Of a DNA stretch of 64,000 nucleotides, positions 32,757 to 43,019 are shown piece by piece. The position numbers and the translations under genes are program-made. The first letter of the stretch is position 1. Every line of letters begins with the position of its first letter. The DNA is taken from the NCBI RefSeq assembly GCF_023078275.1, contig NC_062982.1, positions 23,074,695-23,138,694 on the forward strand. Reading direction: 5' to 3'. Source of the stretch: Leguminivora glycinivorella (taxonomy: Eukaryota; Arthropoda; Insecta; Lepidoptera; Tortricidae). The notes beneath the pieces are model-generated. The model did not search any database. It saw only the letters and a program-made list of their open reading frames with translations, and was not told the origin of the DNA.

Positions 32757-33323
32757 ACCGACTTCAAAAAAGGAGGAGGTTCTCAATTCGACTGAATGTT
32801 TTTTTTTTTTTTTTTGTATGTATGTTACTCGATATCTCCGAGAATCGTGGACCGATTTTCAAAATTTTTTTTTTGATCGAACCGGTATAACCCCGAGATG
32901 GTCCCATTGGCACCAAGTCAGGGTCTGATGATGGGATCCTGGAGAAGTCGAGGGAACTCTTCAAATGTTATAGGCACATGTAATGTTTTTAGTCTATTTT
33001 TCAAAGGTACACCAGTATTTACGTCTGATGGTAATAATTTTATGTGGCTGAGCTGATGATGGAAGGTCAACTCCTCAATGGTTAGGAGTTTAAGGATAAT
33101 TCTTTCACTACTGTACATGTATTCGGACTGATACATATAATATCACTAGGAACCACTAAAAATCAACTGAGCTGATGATGGAAGGTCAACTCCTCAATGG
33201 TTAGGAGTTAAAGGATAATTCTTTCACTACTGTACATGTATTCGGACTGATACATATAATATCACTAGGAACCACTAAAAATCAACAAATAAATAAACTT
33301 TTTAACAAAAAATAAAACCGCCT
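32757..33323. repeat. Rep-9 inserted in the Helitron
   Basis: Starts AACCGACTTCAAAAAAGGAG and continues with GATATCTCCGAGAATCGTGG, a very common lepidopteran repeat. It includes the 119-bp tandem duplication and ends near AAAACCGCCTTCAAAAA, which echoes its start. Confidence 0.7.
33048..33285. repeat. Tandem duplication, 2 x 119 bp
   Basis: Units 33048-33166 and 33167-33285 differ by about one base (TTTAAGG versus TTAAAGG), so the duplication is very recent. Confidence 0.93.
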
Positions 33324-33324
33324 T

Positions 33325-33652
33325 CAAAAATAAGCGCGTTACAAAATACGGAGAAACTAAAAAGTCAAAAATAATAAACCTTTCAATTCAGATTTCTTAT
33401 CGTATTGCAATAAGCTAAACATCCAAATTATAAACAAATCAATTATTTTTGGAGTCGGTACCAGCCTGTGTATGGTTGGGTGGGGCAAACAGGCAATAGC
33501 AAGGCGACGAACAGGTCTGGTACCGACTACAAAAATAATTGATTTGTTTATAATTTGGATGTTTAGCTTATTGCAATACGATAAGAAATCTGAATTGAAA
33601 AGTTTATTATTTTTGACTTTTTAGTTTCTCCGTATTTTGTAACGCTTATTTT
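33325..33652. repeat. Large near-perfect palindrome
   Basis: Arms of about 135-140 bp (33325-33464 and 33517-33652) surround a 52-bp centre. The outer ends read AAAATAAGCG and complement. No coding. It sits at the inner edge of the insertion into the Helitron. Confidence 0.92.
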
Positions 33653-33744
33653 TTTCCGTGAAAGATGGACAAACAAACACACACACTTTCCTATTTATAA
33701 TATTAGTATGGATATGGATTACTCGTCAATCATTTTAACATGTA

Positions 33745-33819
33745 CAGTGAGCTGCAAAATTGCATGGAAAAATTATGAATGAATTCATTGATAAAGCCAT
33801 GAATTTTTGCAGCTGATAG
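33745..33819. mobile_element. 75-bp MITE, copy 1
   Basis: Ends near CAGTGAGCTGCAAAA and its rough complement, with TA at both sides. Copy 2, inverted, is at 43817-43894. Confidence 0.7.
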
Positions 33820-33821
33820 TA

Positions 33822-34499
33822 CATACTTCAAAAGTAATCTATCGTACCTAACAATAGTTTCGCGTGTCAAGAATGTACCATTTATTCCAAGTGTGAATAG
33901 ATTACTTTTAAAGTCATTTGTATATGAATTAAAAATTAAATGATTAACGACTAATGATTAATAAAATTACTGTCGCGATGATCTAGGTGCCTAAGCATGC
34001 CAACTTTTAAGTATCGACGAAGATGACAGTATTGTAAAAACGATCTCTCTTTTGCAAAACTGACTAGCCTGTCCTCTCTGCCCCCTCGTATGGTATGTAA
34101 CTTAACGGGCATACGAACGTCCAACTATAAATCAAAGTGCACTCTTGCCCTTAACTTATACGGAAAGAGACGCACTTACACGACACGTATAGCTCCATCT
34201 CTATCTTTAAACAATGCGGCAATTTTTAAGGGTTTATTTCGAAGCGAGACATGTTTTTCCTTGAGCCGGGGTATTCGTTCTGCCTTTATGTTCCAATATG
34301 TATACTTGCAGTTATGGTACACTTGTACTATTATATATTCTGTGGTACAGATACACACATCGCGGTAACGCGAATATTCGCATTGTGACGATGTGTGTAG
34401 ACGAATATTCGCGATACTACGGCACTTCGGCCGAAGCTACAGCCCCCTCGCTTCGCTGTCGGTAATTTGCGCACATCAAAGGCGCATTTGAGTGCTTTG
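33822..34499. other. Unassigned stretch with short hairpins
   Basis: ACACACATCG at 34352 pairs with CGATGTGTGT at 34389, and the CGCGAATATTCGC motif recurs. A 92-codon frame at 34090-34368 has no domain I recognise. Confidence 0.5.
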
Positions 34500-34640
34500 T
34501 GGGCTATTTCACCACAGTGACATTGACACTGACAATTCTGTGCCTATTTCTGGGTTGATGAGTAACATTGTTACTCAGCGTCAATATTTCCGTGTTGAAC
34601 AGGCAATGAACGGCGAAGTGTCACTATTGTGAAATAGGCT
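34500..34640 (+). repeat. Rep-5 copy
   Basis: Forward relative of 18330-18480, with GATGAGTAACATTGTTACTC and AATGAACGGCGAAG. Not open in any frame. Confidence 0.5.
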
Positions 34641-34904
34641 ACTTCTCTGCGGCATTTCAGTGTGGCCATGCACATTCGCCGTAGGGCGAAGACCAAGTTG
34701 TATCACGATAATTCTATCGCGATGTATGCAGCCGTACCATTAGTGCAATATTATCTTGGAGAAGCGTGCGAAAATATCTAGTGTTTTATTAACTACTGCA
34801 TTTAGACCAAATTAAGTTGGCAGTGATTGTGATAGCACAGACTGAAAGGGCTTAACCTCGAATTTTTTCATGATTTTTTTTTCAAATATTGCGATATTAT
34901 TCAA
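34641..34904. other. Unassigned stretch
   Basis: Nothing recognised. Confidence 0.45.
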
Positions 34905-35455
34905 TAAAAACCGGCCAAGAGCGTGTCGGGCCACGCTCAGTGTAGGGTTCCGTAGTTTTCCGTATTTTTCTCAAAAACTACCGAACCTATCAAGTTCAAA
35001 ACAATTTTCCTAGAAAGTCTTTATAAAGTTCTACTTTTGTGATTTCTTTTCATATTTTTTAAACATATGGTTCAAAAGTTAGAGGGATGTGTCCCCCCCA
35101 CACACTTTTTTCTCCTTTAGGAGCAATTATTTCCGAAAATATTAATATTATCAAAAAACGATTTTAGTAAACCCTTATTCATTTTTAAATACCTATCCAA
35201 CAATATATCACACGTTGGGGTTGGAATGAAAAAAAAAAATCAGCCCCCACTTTACATGTAGGGAAAACATTTTTTTCCACTTTTTATTTTACCACTTTGT
35301 CGGCGTGATTGATATACATATTATACATATTGGTACCAAATTTCAGCTTTCTAGTGCTAACGGTTACTGAGATTATCCGCGGACGGACGGACGGACGGAC
35401 AGACAGACATGGCGAAACTATAAGGGTTCCTAGTTGACTACGGAACCCTAAAAAC
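34905..35455 (-). repeat. Rep-2 copy
   Basis: Reverse copy, from CCGGCCAAGAGCGTGTCGGG to TACGGAACCCTAAAAA, with a short (GGAC)n tract at 35380-35400. Confidence 0.82.
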
Positions 35456-35774
35456 GTGTTCAAGCTCTGAGGTTAAATAGTTAATTTATCCGTTATATCC
35501 GTTAAAAGTAGAAAAATACTTCGTTATTTTTTAAGTTTTTACGTGTATCAAGCTTAATTAAAGACCCATCTACATATTCATATAATTTTATGATTACTGC
35601 TATATTATTACGAATTTAATTTCACGGCGCAATTACTCTATAATAACACTCTGGAATTCTATATAAAAATATAAAGTTATTCTACGAATATATCTGTGAC
35701 GTTCTATGTCCAAAGGATCCATCTCCACAATAAAGTCGAAATTATCTCGCCACTTTAGATAAAAATGTCCTTAT
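35456..35774. other. Unassigned stretch
   Basis: AT-rich, nothing recognised. Confidence 0.5.
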
Positions 35775-35895
35775 AAACTGAAATAGAGGTAGATACTATA
35801 CACGAAAAGCGACTAAGTCCACCGGTTGCCGAGCCGGGGATCCAACCCAGGCCCTCAGCTAACAAGGCCCACGCTTTAAACTAGACCATAGATAA
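35775..35895 (-). repeat. SINE-D, diverged
   Basis: Contains GCCGAGCCGGGGATCCAACC, a mutated B-box region in reverse, and the tRNA-like ACTAGACCATAG end. Confidence 0.6.
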
Positions 35896-36002
35896 CATTT
35901 AAAACAGCCAGTGTGGGAGAACCAGAAGAAAACGTATTTTGTGACAATCAGCACCACTCTGTCACGCGCGGTGCCAATACTTTAGAGAATTTTTGAGGAT
36001 TT

Positions 36003-36117
36003 TTGCCTGCTAAGCCGCGGTCCTGGGTTGGAATCCCGGTAAGGGCATTTATTTGTGTGATGAGCACAGATATTTGTTCCTGAGTAAATACATATTTATA
36101 TACATAGAAAACATCCA
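36003..36117 (+). repeat. SINE-A core, with a reverse scrap attached
   Basis: The B-box variant GGTTGGAATCCCGG and GTAAGGGCATTTATTTGTG body run to 36088. A reverse piece of the same family (TACATAGAAAACATCCATGG) follows at 36098-36120. Confidence 0.65.
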
Positions 36118-36124
36118 TGGATGT

Positions 36125-36187
36125 GTGTGTTCCTATGTACATTTCTGAGGTTATGCAATAAAGTGGATTTGTATTGTATTGTATTGT
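36125..36187 (+). repeat. LINE 3' tail with (TATTG)n
   Basis: GCAATAAAGTGGATTTG is followed by three to four TATTG units. Only the tail is present. Confidence 0.5.
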
Positions 36188-36203
36188 AAGTATGTATATC
36201 GTC

Positions 36204-36446
36204 ATAAATTGAAATAGATATCATATTACAAGAAAGAAAAAACGACAAGGCCCACTGGTGGCCGAGCCGGGCCTTCAGCTTACGCGGCTAACATCTTTAC
36301 CACTAGACCACCCGCCCGCAAAAAAAAAGTAGTAGTGGTAAAGACGTTAGCCGCGTAAGCTGAAGGCCCGGGTTCGATTCCCGGCTCGGCCACCAGTGGG
36401 CCTTGTCGTTTTTTCTTTCGTGTATGATATCTATTTCAATTTATAA
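36204..36446. repeat. Two SINE-D copies head to head
   Basis: Reverse copy 36204-36308 and forward copy 36335-36446 form a long inverted pair around an A9 spacer. The forward copy keeps box GGTTCGATTCC. The reverse copy has lost about 13 bp covering that box, at a CCGGG microhomology. Confidence 0.82.
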
Positions 36447-36530
36447 TTTATATATAGTAGTGTGACTACTTCAAAAAAAGAACAAATCAAAAATATTCAA
36501 TAAAATAATTTGATTTGTTCCCTAGTTGTG

Positions 36531-36638
36531 TATGTATGTATATCGTCGCTTAGCAAGTTAGCACCCATAGTACAAGCTTTGCTTAGTTTGGGGTTAAGTT
36601 GATCTGTGTAAGGTGTCCCCAATATTTATTTATTTAAT
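36531..36638 (+). repeat. SINE-A tail fragment, tail type b
   Basis: Same tail as 45-163, beginning TATGTATATCGTCGCTTAGC. Confidence 0.72.
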
Positions 36639-36743
36639 AACGATATACAATGAGAGATAGTGCTGCCTTCTATCCAACTTTAAAAAAATAAACCAAAAAA
36701 TATTTCACAAAATAATTTTATGTGTTCCTAAGTTGGTTAAAAC

Positions 36744-37156
36744 TAGGGATGTTACGAATATTTGCATTCGCATTCGCATATGCGAAAGATTCGCATTCTT
36801 TTAAACATTTGCATTGACATTCGCATTCGCTTCAAACGATGCGAATGTTTTGCGAATGCGAATGTGTGCAAGTCGCAGCTTGTTCCTCGCCCGCGCCGGC
36901 CGCTCCAATTGCTACTTGTCGACTGTCGACTCGCGCGTGCGCAGATAGCTCAAATTCGTACGGCGTGAAGTTCGTACTCGGCATTTTGACCAAATAGTAA
37001 GCATTTTTACCTAGCGGGTTGTTGGTGATTGCTTGGTTTTTATTTTGGTTTTTTATGAAATTCAGCGATATTCGCATTCGCATTCGCACATTCGCATTCT
37101 GAATATTCGCATTCGCATTCGCGAATGTGACACATGCGACATTCGTGACATCCCTA
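36744..37156. mobile_element. hAT-type element with CATTCG arrays, copy 1, 413 bp
   Basis: Ends TAGGGATGTTACGAAT and ATTCGTGACATCCCTA lie within a perfect 8-bp duplication GTTAAAAC (36736-36743, 37157-37164). Both subterminal regions carry many GCATTCGCATTCG units, probable transposase-binding arrays. The GC-rich middle has no transposase. Confidence 0.93.
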
Positions 37157-37171
37157 GTTAAAACTGTCCTT

Positions 37172-37490
37172 GGGCCATTTTTCAAAGTTGTCCACCCCAC
37201 CTTTTTTGTAACATGGGTATTTTTTACGCGATTCATACTCAGAATCGAGAGCTCTTTCGATCCTGATAGGAGAAAAAAAATGTCCCAAGATTTCCATACA
37301 TTTTTTCGAACCTTCCATTCCGTTACCGCCATACAAAATGTATGAAAAAATGGTAACGGAATGGGAAAAAACCTTGGGACATATTTTTTCTCCTATTAGG
37401 ATTGAAAGAACTCGCGATTCTGAGTGGAAAACACATTAAACATTTCCAAATCCAAAAAAAGTGGGGTGGACAACTTTGAAAAAAATGGCC
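37172..37490. mobile_element. Foldback FB-2
   Basis: GGGCCATTTTTCAAAGTTGT at the left pairs with its complement at the right, continuing imperfectly to a centre at CGTTACCGCC / GGTAACGG (37320-37365). A diverged relative at 47400-48160 hosts the second hAT copy. Confidence 0.8.
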
Positions 37491-37664
37491 CCCTTATTGC
37501 ATTAGGGCCCTTTTGAGCTGGCATGGCACACTTAAACTCGTCAACTTTTACGATCCCGCTGAAATCGGTATTTAACCGACATTCCCGAAGGTTCAATATT
37601 TTATTTTTTAGTCATTTCATTTTGATAATACAACTGTAATTATGTCATAAAAATATCTCGTGGA

Positions 37665-37939
37665 GGCACTGTTCCCATCGCGAGCTAGTAAGCTATCGGC
37701 TATAAAAATTAACAAAAAATAATCACTCCCGTGTTTACAGTGGTAGCATGTAAGTCCCGTGGTAAGGCACGTGGGACTCCCGTGTAAATAAAAGAGACAC
37801 GGCGATGTTTACAGTTACTCGCCCAGCGGTGAGCTATCAATATCGCCGTGTTTCTTTTATTTGCACGGGAGTGCTTATCTTTTGTTCGTTTTTATAGCCG
37901 ATAGCTCATAGCTTACTAGCTCGCGGTGGGACCAGTGCC
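37665..37939. mobile_element. Foldback FB-3
   Basis: GGCACTGTTCCCATCGCGAG pairs with the complement of the right end, and arms with CACTCCCGTG and ACACGGCGAT continue inward. No coding. Confidence 0.8.
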
Positions 37940-38042
37940 TGAAGCATAAAGGGCAGATCATATTAAAGTCTTTTTCACTTTCTGCGGTAAATATTATATG
38001 AAAGTGACCGCAGCCGAAGGTTGACCGGATTCTTAATGGACA

Positions 38043-38118
38043 CATAAATGAACTCACGCCTGTACACCCAAACGGGGTCGGCAGAGCACATGAAACTGCT
38101 CAAGTTGCAGTGCCACGC
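38043..38118 (-). repeat. SINE-C 3' fragment
   Basis: Reverse scrap with GGCAGAGCACATGAAACTGC. Confidence 0.65.
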
Positions 38119-38191
38119 TTAAAACTTAAATTGTGATGTTTTTACTGGACTAATATAGTCTGCAGATTTAGGAAATGCATTATTTTTGTCA

Positions 38192-38405
38192 CTATCCCGT
38201 GCGGTGACGGGTTAAGAATTGCACCAGTTTCACCACCCTTTTCCTCCCTCCTAGAAGTCGACTAAAGGATATAGATTCCATAGTGGTATGCGCGATGGCA
38301 ACCTATCACTGCAATATCACAATGTCGGTTTCTTTCAATCTCTTAATTGCCAAGAGTGGCAGTTTCACTTGAGTTCATGTATTCTGACTTCCCCTTAATA
38401 TAATT
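38192..38405 (+). repeat. SINE-C, near full length, diverged
   Basis: Starts near GTGACGGGTTAAGAATTGCA and runs to the TGACTTCCCCTTAA region. The (TATG)n tail is lost. With the piece at 38043 it forms a head-to-head pair. Confidence 0.7.
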
Positions 38406-38411
38406 TCTGTT

Positions 38412-38600
38412 TTTAACACCCGACGCATAACGACGGGGTGTTATAAGTTTGACGTGTCTGTCTGTCTGTGTGTGCGTATGTATGTGGCGTCGCGTTGTAG
38501 CTTTCGAACGGATGAACCGATTTAGATTTTTTTTTGTATGAAAGCTGAATTAGTCGGGAGTGTTTTTAGTCATGTTTGATGAGAATCGGTTCGATGAAAA
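38412..38600 (+). repeat. Rep-1 copy, cut short by a MITE
   Basis: Rep-1 from AACACCCGACGC to ATGAGAATCGGTTCGATG, then the MITE at 38609 begins. Confidence 0.7.
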
Positions 38601-38608
38601 ATTATGTA

Positions 38609-38820
38609 AGGTACAGCGGGGCAAATCTCGACTGGGGGACAATTGTAACTAATCCATTTTTTCCATTATTACACTATGATGTTGAGTTCTACATGTATCC
38701 ACTGAACACGCCTACCATATATAACCGGTGGACACTATTTAGTAATGAAAACATTGTAAAACATGGAAAAAAATGGACCAGTTACATTTGCCCCCAGTCG
38801 AGATTTGTCCCGCTGTACCT
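38609..38820. mobile_element. TA-flanked MITE, AGGTACAGCGGG ends, copy 1
   Basis: A 212-bp element with long inverted ends (AGGTACAGCGGGGCAAATCT and complement) and TA on both sides. Copy 2 at 49324-49518 is truncated and has an expanded G-run. Confidence 0.85.
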
Positions 38821-38934
38821 TATAGCGGTTATGCTACCACACAATAAATGTTATTAAGCATGATAACTACAATTTCTTTTCAACTTAGTGTATTTTTCTC
38901 ATTCTTTTTTGTGTGCTATAGTTATGTTTATCCT

Positions 38935-39165
38935 ATAACTATGTATATAATTATTTGTATTGTTGTTATCCATTGTATTTCTGGTACATTGTTGTACAAA
39001 TTGCTAGATTTTGTTACCCTCTTTATCTTTAACTCTTTCCTCTCATTTACTCAAAGGTTAACTGGAAGAAATCCCTCTAAGGAATAAGTTCGCCTTTGTA
39101 CTTCACATCTCAATGTATGTTATTTTTAATGTGTTTTTGTACAATAAAGAGCTACTACTACTACA
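38935..39165 (+). repeat. LINE 3' end with (TAC)n tail, copy 1
   Basis: Shares TTTACTCAAAGGTTAACTGG and TTTTTGTACAATAAAGAGCT with 48347-48545 (reverse). The tail is (TAC)n rather than poly-A. Confidence 0.65.
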
Positions 39166-39720
39166 ATTACAACACTGCAACATAATGTCATTTCGGCAGG
39201 CAATGCACGGTTCGTAATTTACACTAGTGACCCGATTAATAATTGTAACAATGCACAATGCGATGCATCCAAGGCAGGTGACCTTTATGAAATATCATAA
39301 TCACGTTGACATAAAGCTTGCAAATAACTGCAGGGTTGTCACATCGCGTCGAGCTGATACGGATAAAAACTTTTTAAATATGGTAGGTAAGTTAAGATTA
39401 AGACGATACGATACAGGTATTATTTCCTCCCTGGTTTTTGAAGATAGAGCAAATTATTATTATTTTTATCCGTGTCGGACCTTTTTGATTTTTTTGCTAT
39501 TTTTATTTTAAAAGACGCTAGAGCCAATCAAAAATTTCTAAAAACGCCCTTATTCAATATGGCTCAAAAAAAGGTGTGATACTCAAGATCGGTAACAATT
39601 AGCCAAAAAATCTAAACGGTCCGACACAGATTATTTCATTGTTATTCAGATCTCAAATTTCGTTCCGTTTAAAGCGTTTGTATGGAGAATTGACCTGTAT
39701 CGTATCGTATTAACTTTACC

Positions 39721-41295
39721 GTTTACCAGGAAAAGGGCCCTTGATGGCATGGAGCAACTAAGGCTCTATGGAAGGGTACTTGAGCTTTCCAATGAAGTAA
39801 AATATCTAGGGGTAACACTAGACAAAGAACTGAACTGGAAAAGACACGTCGAACTGACCACAGCCAAGGCACTTAGTGTTTGGAATGTGCAGGTCAGCTT
39901 ACGGCAAAACATGGGGTTTAAACCCAAAGGTACTAAGGTGGATCTACACCATGATGGTGAGACCTATAATCCTGTACGGAAGCCTGGCCTGGTGGCCAAG
40001 AACATTATTGAGCACATGCAGGGATGCCCTTATGAAGGTGCAAAAGACAGCATGCATGGCTATAACGGGCGCGTTCAGAACGACGCCAACAGCAGCATTG
40101 GAGGTACTATTGGATCTCCCGCCGCTACATCTAGTGTTACAGTCTGAGGCACTGAAATCGCTACACAGGCTGGCATTAACAGGCCTCTGGAGCGATAGCA
40201 TGCCGAAGACTAAACACACAAGCATGGAATACAACAATTCTGTGGGAAGGCTGATGAGTATGGGCTGCGACAAAATGCAACCCAAGTTCATCTTCCACAA
40301 AAACTTCAAAACCAAAGTCCATACCAGAGCCGAATGGAATGAGGGCCTAGAGGCACCCAACCCCGATGACAATACCATCATCTGGTATACAGACGGGTCC
40401 AAGATGGCATCTGGTACGGGCGCAGGCATTTATGCAAATGACCACAGTGGTAGTATCAGCATGGGCAATGTGTCTTCCAAGCTGAGACATATGCAATAAT
40501 TGCCTGTGTACATGAGAATATAGTTAGACAAACCCAAGGTAAGAATATCTATATACTCAGCGACTGTCAGGCGGCAGTCAAAGCCTTTACATCGCCCAGA
40601 GTTGACTCTAGACTGGTATTAAACGGCATCCAAGCTCTTAACAAGCTTGGAAGGCAAAACAAAGTGCAACTGGTATGGATACCGGGACACGAAGGCTTCA
40701 TTGGCAATGAAAATGCTGATGAACTTGCCAAGACCGGATCTGAAGACAACTTCATAGGTCCGGAACCTTTTGTGGGCCTTTCACAAGGAACCATTAAAAC
40801 GGCTATGAAAGACCAAACAAAGGCTAATCACCAAAAAAAGTGGGATGCCCTGGTAGGTCTGAAGCATTCAAAGCTCTTTATGCGGAGTGTAGACTCTGGA
40901 TGGAGCAAAAAGCTAGGAAAGCTAGGCAAAAGACAACTCCGAATTATAACGGGGGTGTTCATAGGCCATTACGGGGTCAAAGGAATTATGGCCAAGATGG
41001 GACACGCTGACAACACTGATTGTCGCATGTGTGGCGAAGAGGAAGAGACCGTCAGACATCTAATGTGTGAATGTCACGCCCTCGCCAGACAAAGAATGAG
41101 GAACTTTGAAGCAGGCTACCTAGCGCCGAAGGACTTCAGAGAGCTACCCATGAGCCTCATCATCCGATACGTAGAGATGGTCGAGAAGCTCCTGAATAGC
41201 TAAAGGATCTTAGGATCGAAGGGGGAATTGCACAAAAGATCCCGATGGGTCGAAGTGTATCCGGAAGGGCCCCCGCAGATTTAAGATAAGATAAG
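39721..41295 (+). mobile_element. I/LOA-like LINE, 5'-truncated
   Basis: Flanked by a near-perfect target duplication of about 16 bp (ATCGTATTAACTTTACC 39704-39720; ATCGTATTAACTTACC 41296-41311). The 3' tail is (TAAGA)n rather than poly-A. It keeps the end of the reverse transcriptase, RNase H and the C-terminal zinc motif. Confidence 0.86.
39736..41203 (+). pseudogene. LINE ORF2: thumb, RNase H and CCHC, two frameshifts
   Basis: Starts inside ORF2 at RKRALDGMEQLRLYG and VKYLGVTLD, just after the polymerase domain. RNase H follows, with catalytic residues in YTDGSKM, QAETYAI, LSDCQAAV and GNENADELAK. The closing zinc motif is CRMCGEEEETVRHLMCEC, then a stop at 41201-41203. Frameshifts lie near 39890 and 40480. 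RNase H downstream of the polymerase points to the I/LOA/R1 side of the LINE tree; exact clade uncertain. Confidence 0.83.
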
Positions 41296-41490
41296 ATCGT
41301 ATTAACTTACCATATTTAAAAAAAATATCCGATTTTAAAGATTTTTACGCTATCTTTTAACTGAGTGGTTCTTAATGGACATTTTTTTTCGATAAATCTA
41401 GTTAATAACACTAGTATATTTAACTGAAATTCCCAAATTGAAAGGGGGACTCCTTTCCATTTTAGCATTTTCGCTCCCGTAGCGTCTTAA

Positions 41491-42067
41491 TAAATATTCA
41501 ACTAATTGATGAATGTATTTTCCGTGTTTTACACTATTGAATTGAGTTTCATATGTACTCTCTGTGACTCTGTGACTGTGGACACGTGTGTCTTAGTGGC
41601 CAGTGGTGTAATGAAAAAAAAATCGATTAGGTCGATTTGAAATTATCCAGTATCCACCAAAAATGCCCTTATTGTACCTTAAAACTATTTACACATTATA
41701 AAACAAAGTTTCCCGCCGCATCTGTCTGTGTGTTTGTTTGCTTGTATGTTACAGAAAACATCAAAAAATACTGAACGCATTTTCATGCCTTTTTAACTAA
41801 TAATATACATAGTGAATTTTTGAGGATGATTTAGGATAATTTGTTTACGAAAGGAACAATAACGATCATTGTTGATCAAGTTGGTTACTAGAATAGTACA
41901 TCTTAATTTTTAGTTTATTTAAATGTCTTTAACATAGCCTGCTTTAAAAAAAATACAGTAATTAACAGACTCTTTAAAAGAGCAAATATAGGTTTTTTTT
42001 TTACCATATCGCAGTTCCTTTGCAGCCCGGCCCCAGTGTACAAAAATCATCCGACCTTTTAAAACTT
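41491..42067. other. Mostly unassigned
   Basis: About 41700-41800 carries TTTCCCGCCGCATCTGTCTG and ACTGAACGCATTTTCATGC, a fragment of a common lepidopteran repeat. The rest shows nothing. Confidence 0.5.
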
Positions 42068-42400
42068 TCAGTGTGTTTTTTTATACTACGTCGGAGGCAA
42101 ACAAGCATACGGTCCGCCTGATGGAAAGCGGTCACCGTCACCTACGCACGCCTGCAACTCAAGGAGTGTCTGTCACGTGCGGCATTCCCATTAGAAACTT
42201 GTAAGGTGCATTAGGGTTAATTCCGAATGACAGATATGCTCGGGTAATTCCGAAAGGGGAATCTTGATATGATGGAAATAATGGTGATTTATGCGACTTT
42301 CGTAATTACCCTAATGCACCTTACACTCCTTTTTGCTGTATTAAGTACACAGCAAAAAAGAGTGTGCAAGTCTTCAAAATAGACATTTTAAATTATCATG
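42068..42400 (-). repeat. Rep-8 copy, interrupted by a MITE
   Basis: Reverse copy of the 27405/43020 family. The MITE at 42204-42321 splits it between AAACTTGTA and CACTCCTTTTTGCTG, a junction that is intact at 27625 and at 43305 (reverse half of the hairpin). Confidence 0.78.
42204..42321. mobile_element. 118-bp TA-flanked MITE in Rep-8
   Basis: AGGTGCATTAGGG and its complement form the ends. TA is at 42202-42203 and 42322-42323, and the 27405 copy gives the unoccupied site CTTGTACACTCC. Confidence 0.9.
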
Positions 42401-42618
42401 TTTAGTGACAACCCTGAGATGACATACGCTCTATTAACTAATGTAAACATTGCCATTGTGAATCCTGAGTGTGGGAACTGCGATAGGGCTATCGCGGCTT
42501 CCTTTGCGCGCCCAGTGTCCCGAGGATTTGACAACATAATATTATTGCTGCGTTGCGTTGTAAACTTGGATACACGTGTTTGAGGCTGTCAGGAGATGGA
42601 AAATATTATGTTTTGGTG

Positions 42619-42907
42619 CGCTGAGAGAAATTTGCATTGTACAAATACAAATACAAATAATTTATTAATAAAAACATTGTGAATTTAACAAGTTCGACTT
42701 GTTGCGGTTTATCCGTTTGAATCAGCCAAACGTATGTTTAAAACAATATGTGTCAGGTTGTTTTTATAAAATCGACTTGTTGATTCAAATATATTGCCGA
42801 TTCAAATGACAAGTAGCTTGTTGTTTGAACCAAAGAGCACGTAGGCGTTATTTTAACCAAAAAACTTGTTGAACGAACATGAAAACTGTTTATTTTTTCT
42901 CTCAGTG
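42619..42907 (+). mobile_element. MITE with CACTGAGAG ends, copy C, with small insert
   Basis: Same family as 5863 and 26690. A piece of about 40 bp (ACAAATACAAATACAAATAA onward) near 42639-42679 is bracketed by CATTGT, so it looks like a tiny LINE tail insertion. Confidence 0.8.
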
Positions 42908-43019
42908 TATGTTTATAATAAATCAGCAATTTTACTTCGGGTCATTTTATTTCAAGACTTTCCTTGCGTAGCGTAGGAGGTCGGGCATAGCGAATGATAT
43001 TCCGCTTTGTGTGGCAGGG

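Larger units (their letters stand above)
32573..33712 (-). mobile_element. Lep1-like Helitron split by a nested insertion
   Basis: The CTAG end and body lie at 32573-32756 and the TC end at 33653-33712. The break falls within the conserved CTCCGTTTTGCCGTGAAAG block at a T-run. The intervening 0.9 kb is younger foreign DNA. Confidence 0.82.
39402..41486. mobile_element. TTAA-flanked MITE, split by a LINE
   Basis: The left part begins GACGATAC after TTAA (39398-39401). The right part ends GTAGCGTC before TTAA (41487-41490). LINE 39721-41295 sits between. The left piece also has an inverted terminal-like segment near 39690-39715. Same family as 44126 and 52411. Confidence 0.75.

Noticed and set aside
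31637..35455. Rep-2 copies at 31637 (+) and 34905 (-) as long terminal repeats of one large element
   Set aside because: They are in opposite orientation, the DNA between them holds unrelated nested elements, and a third copy stands alone at 49924.
36760..37140. (CATTCG)n as an interstitial telomere tract
   Set aside because: The insect telomere repeat is TTAGG. These units are subterminal arrays inside a hAT-type element with a clear target duplication.
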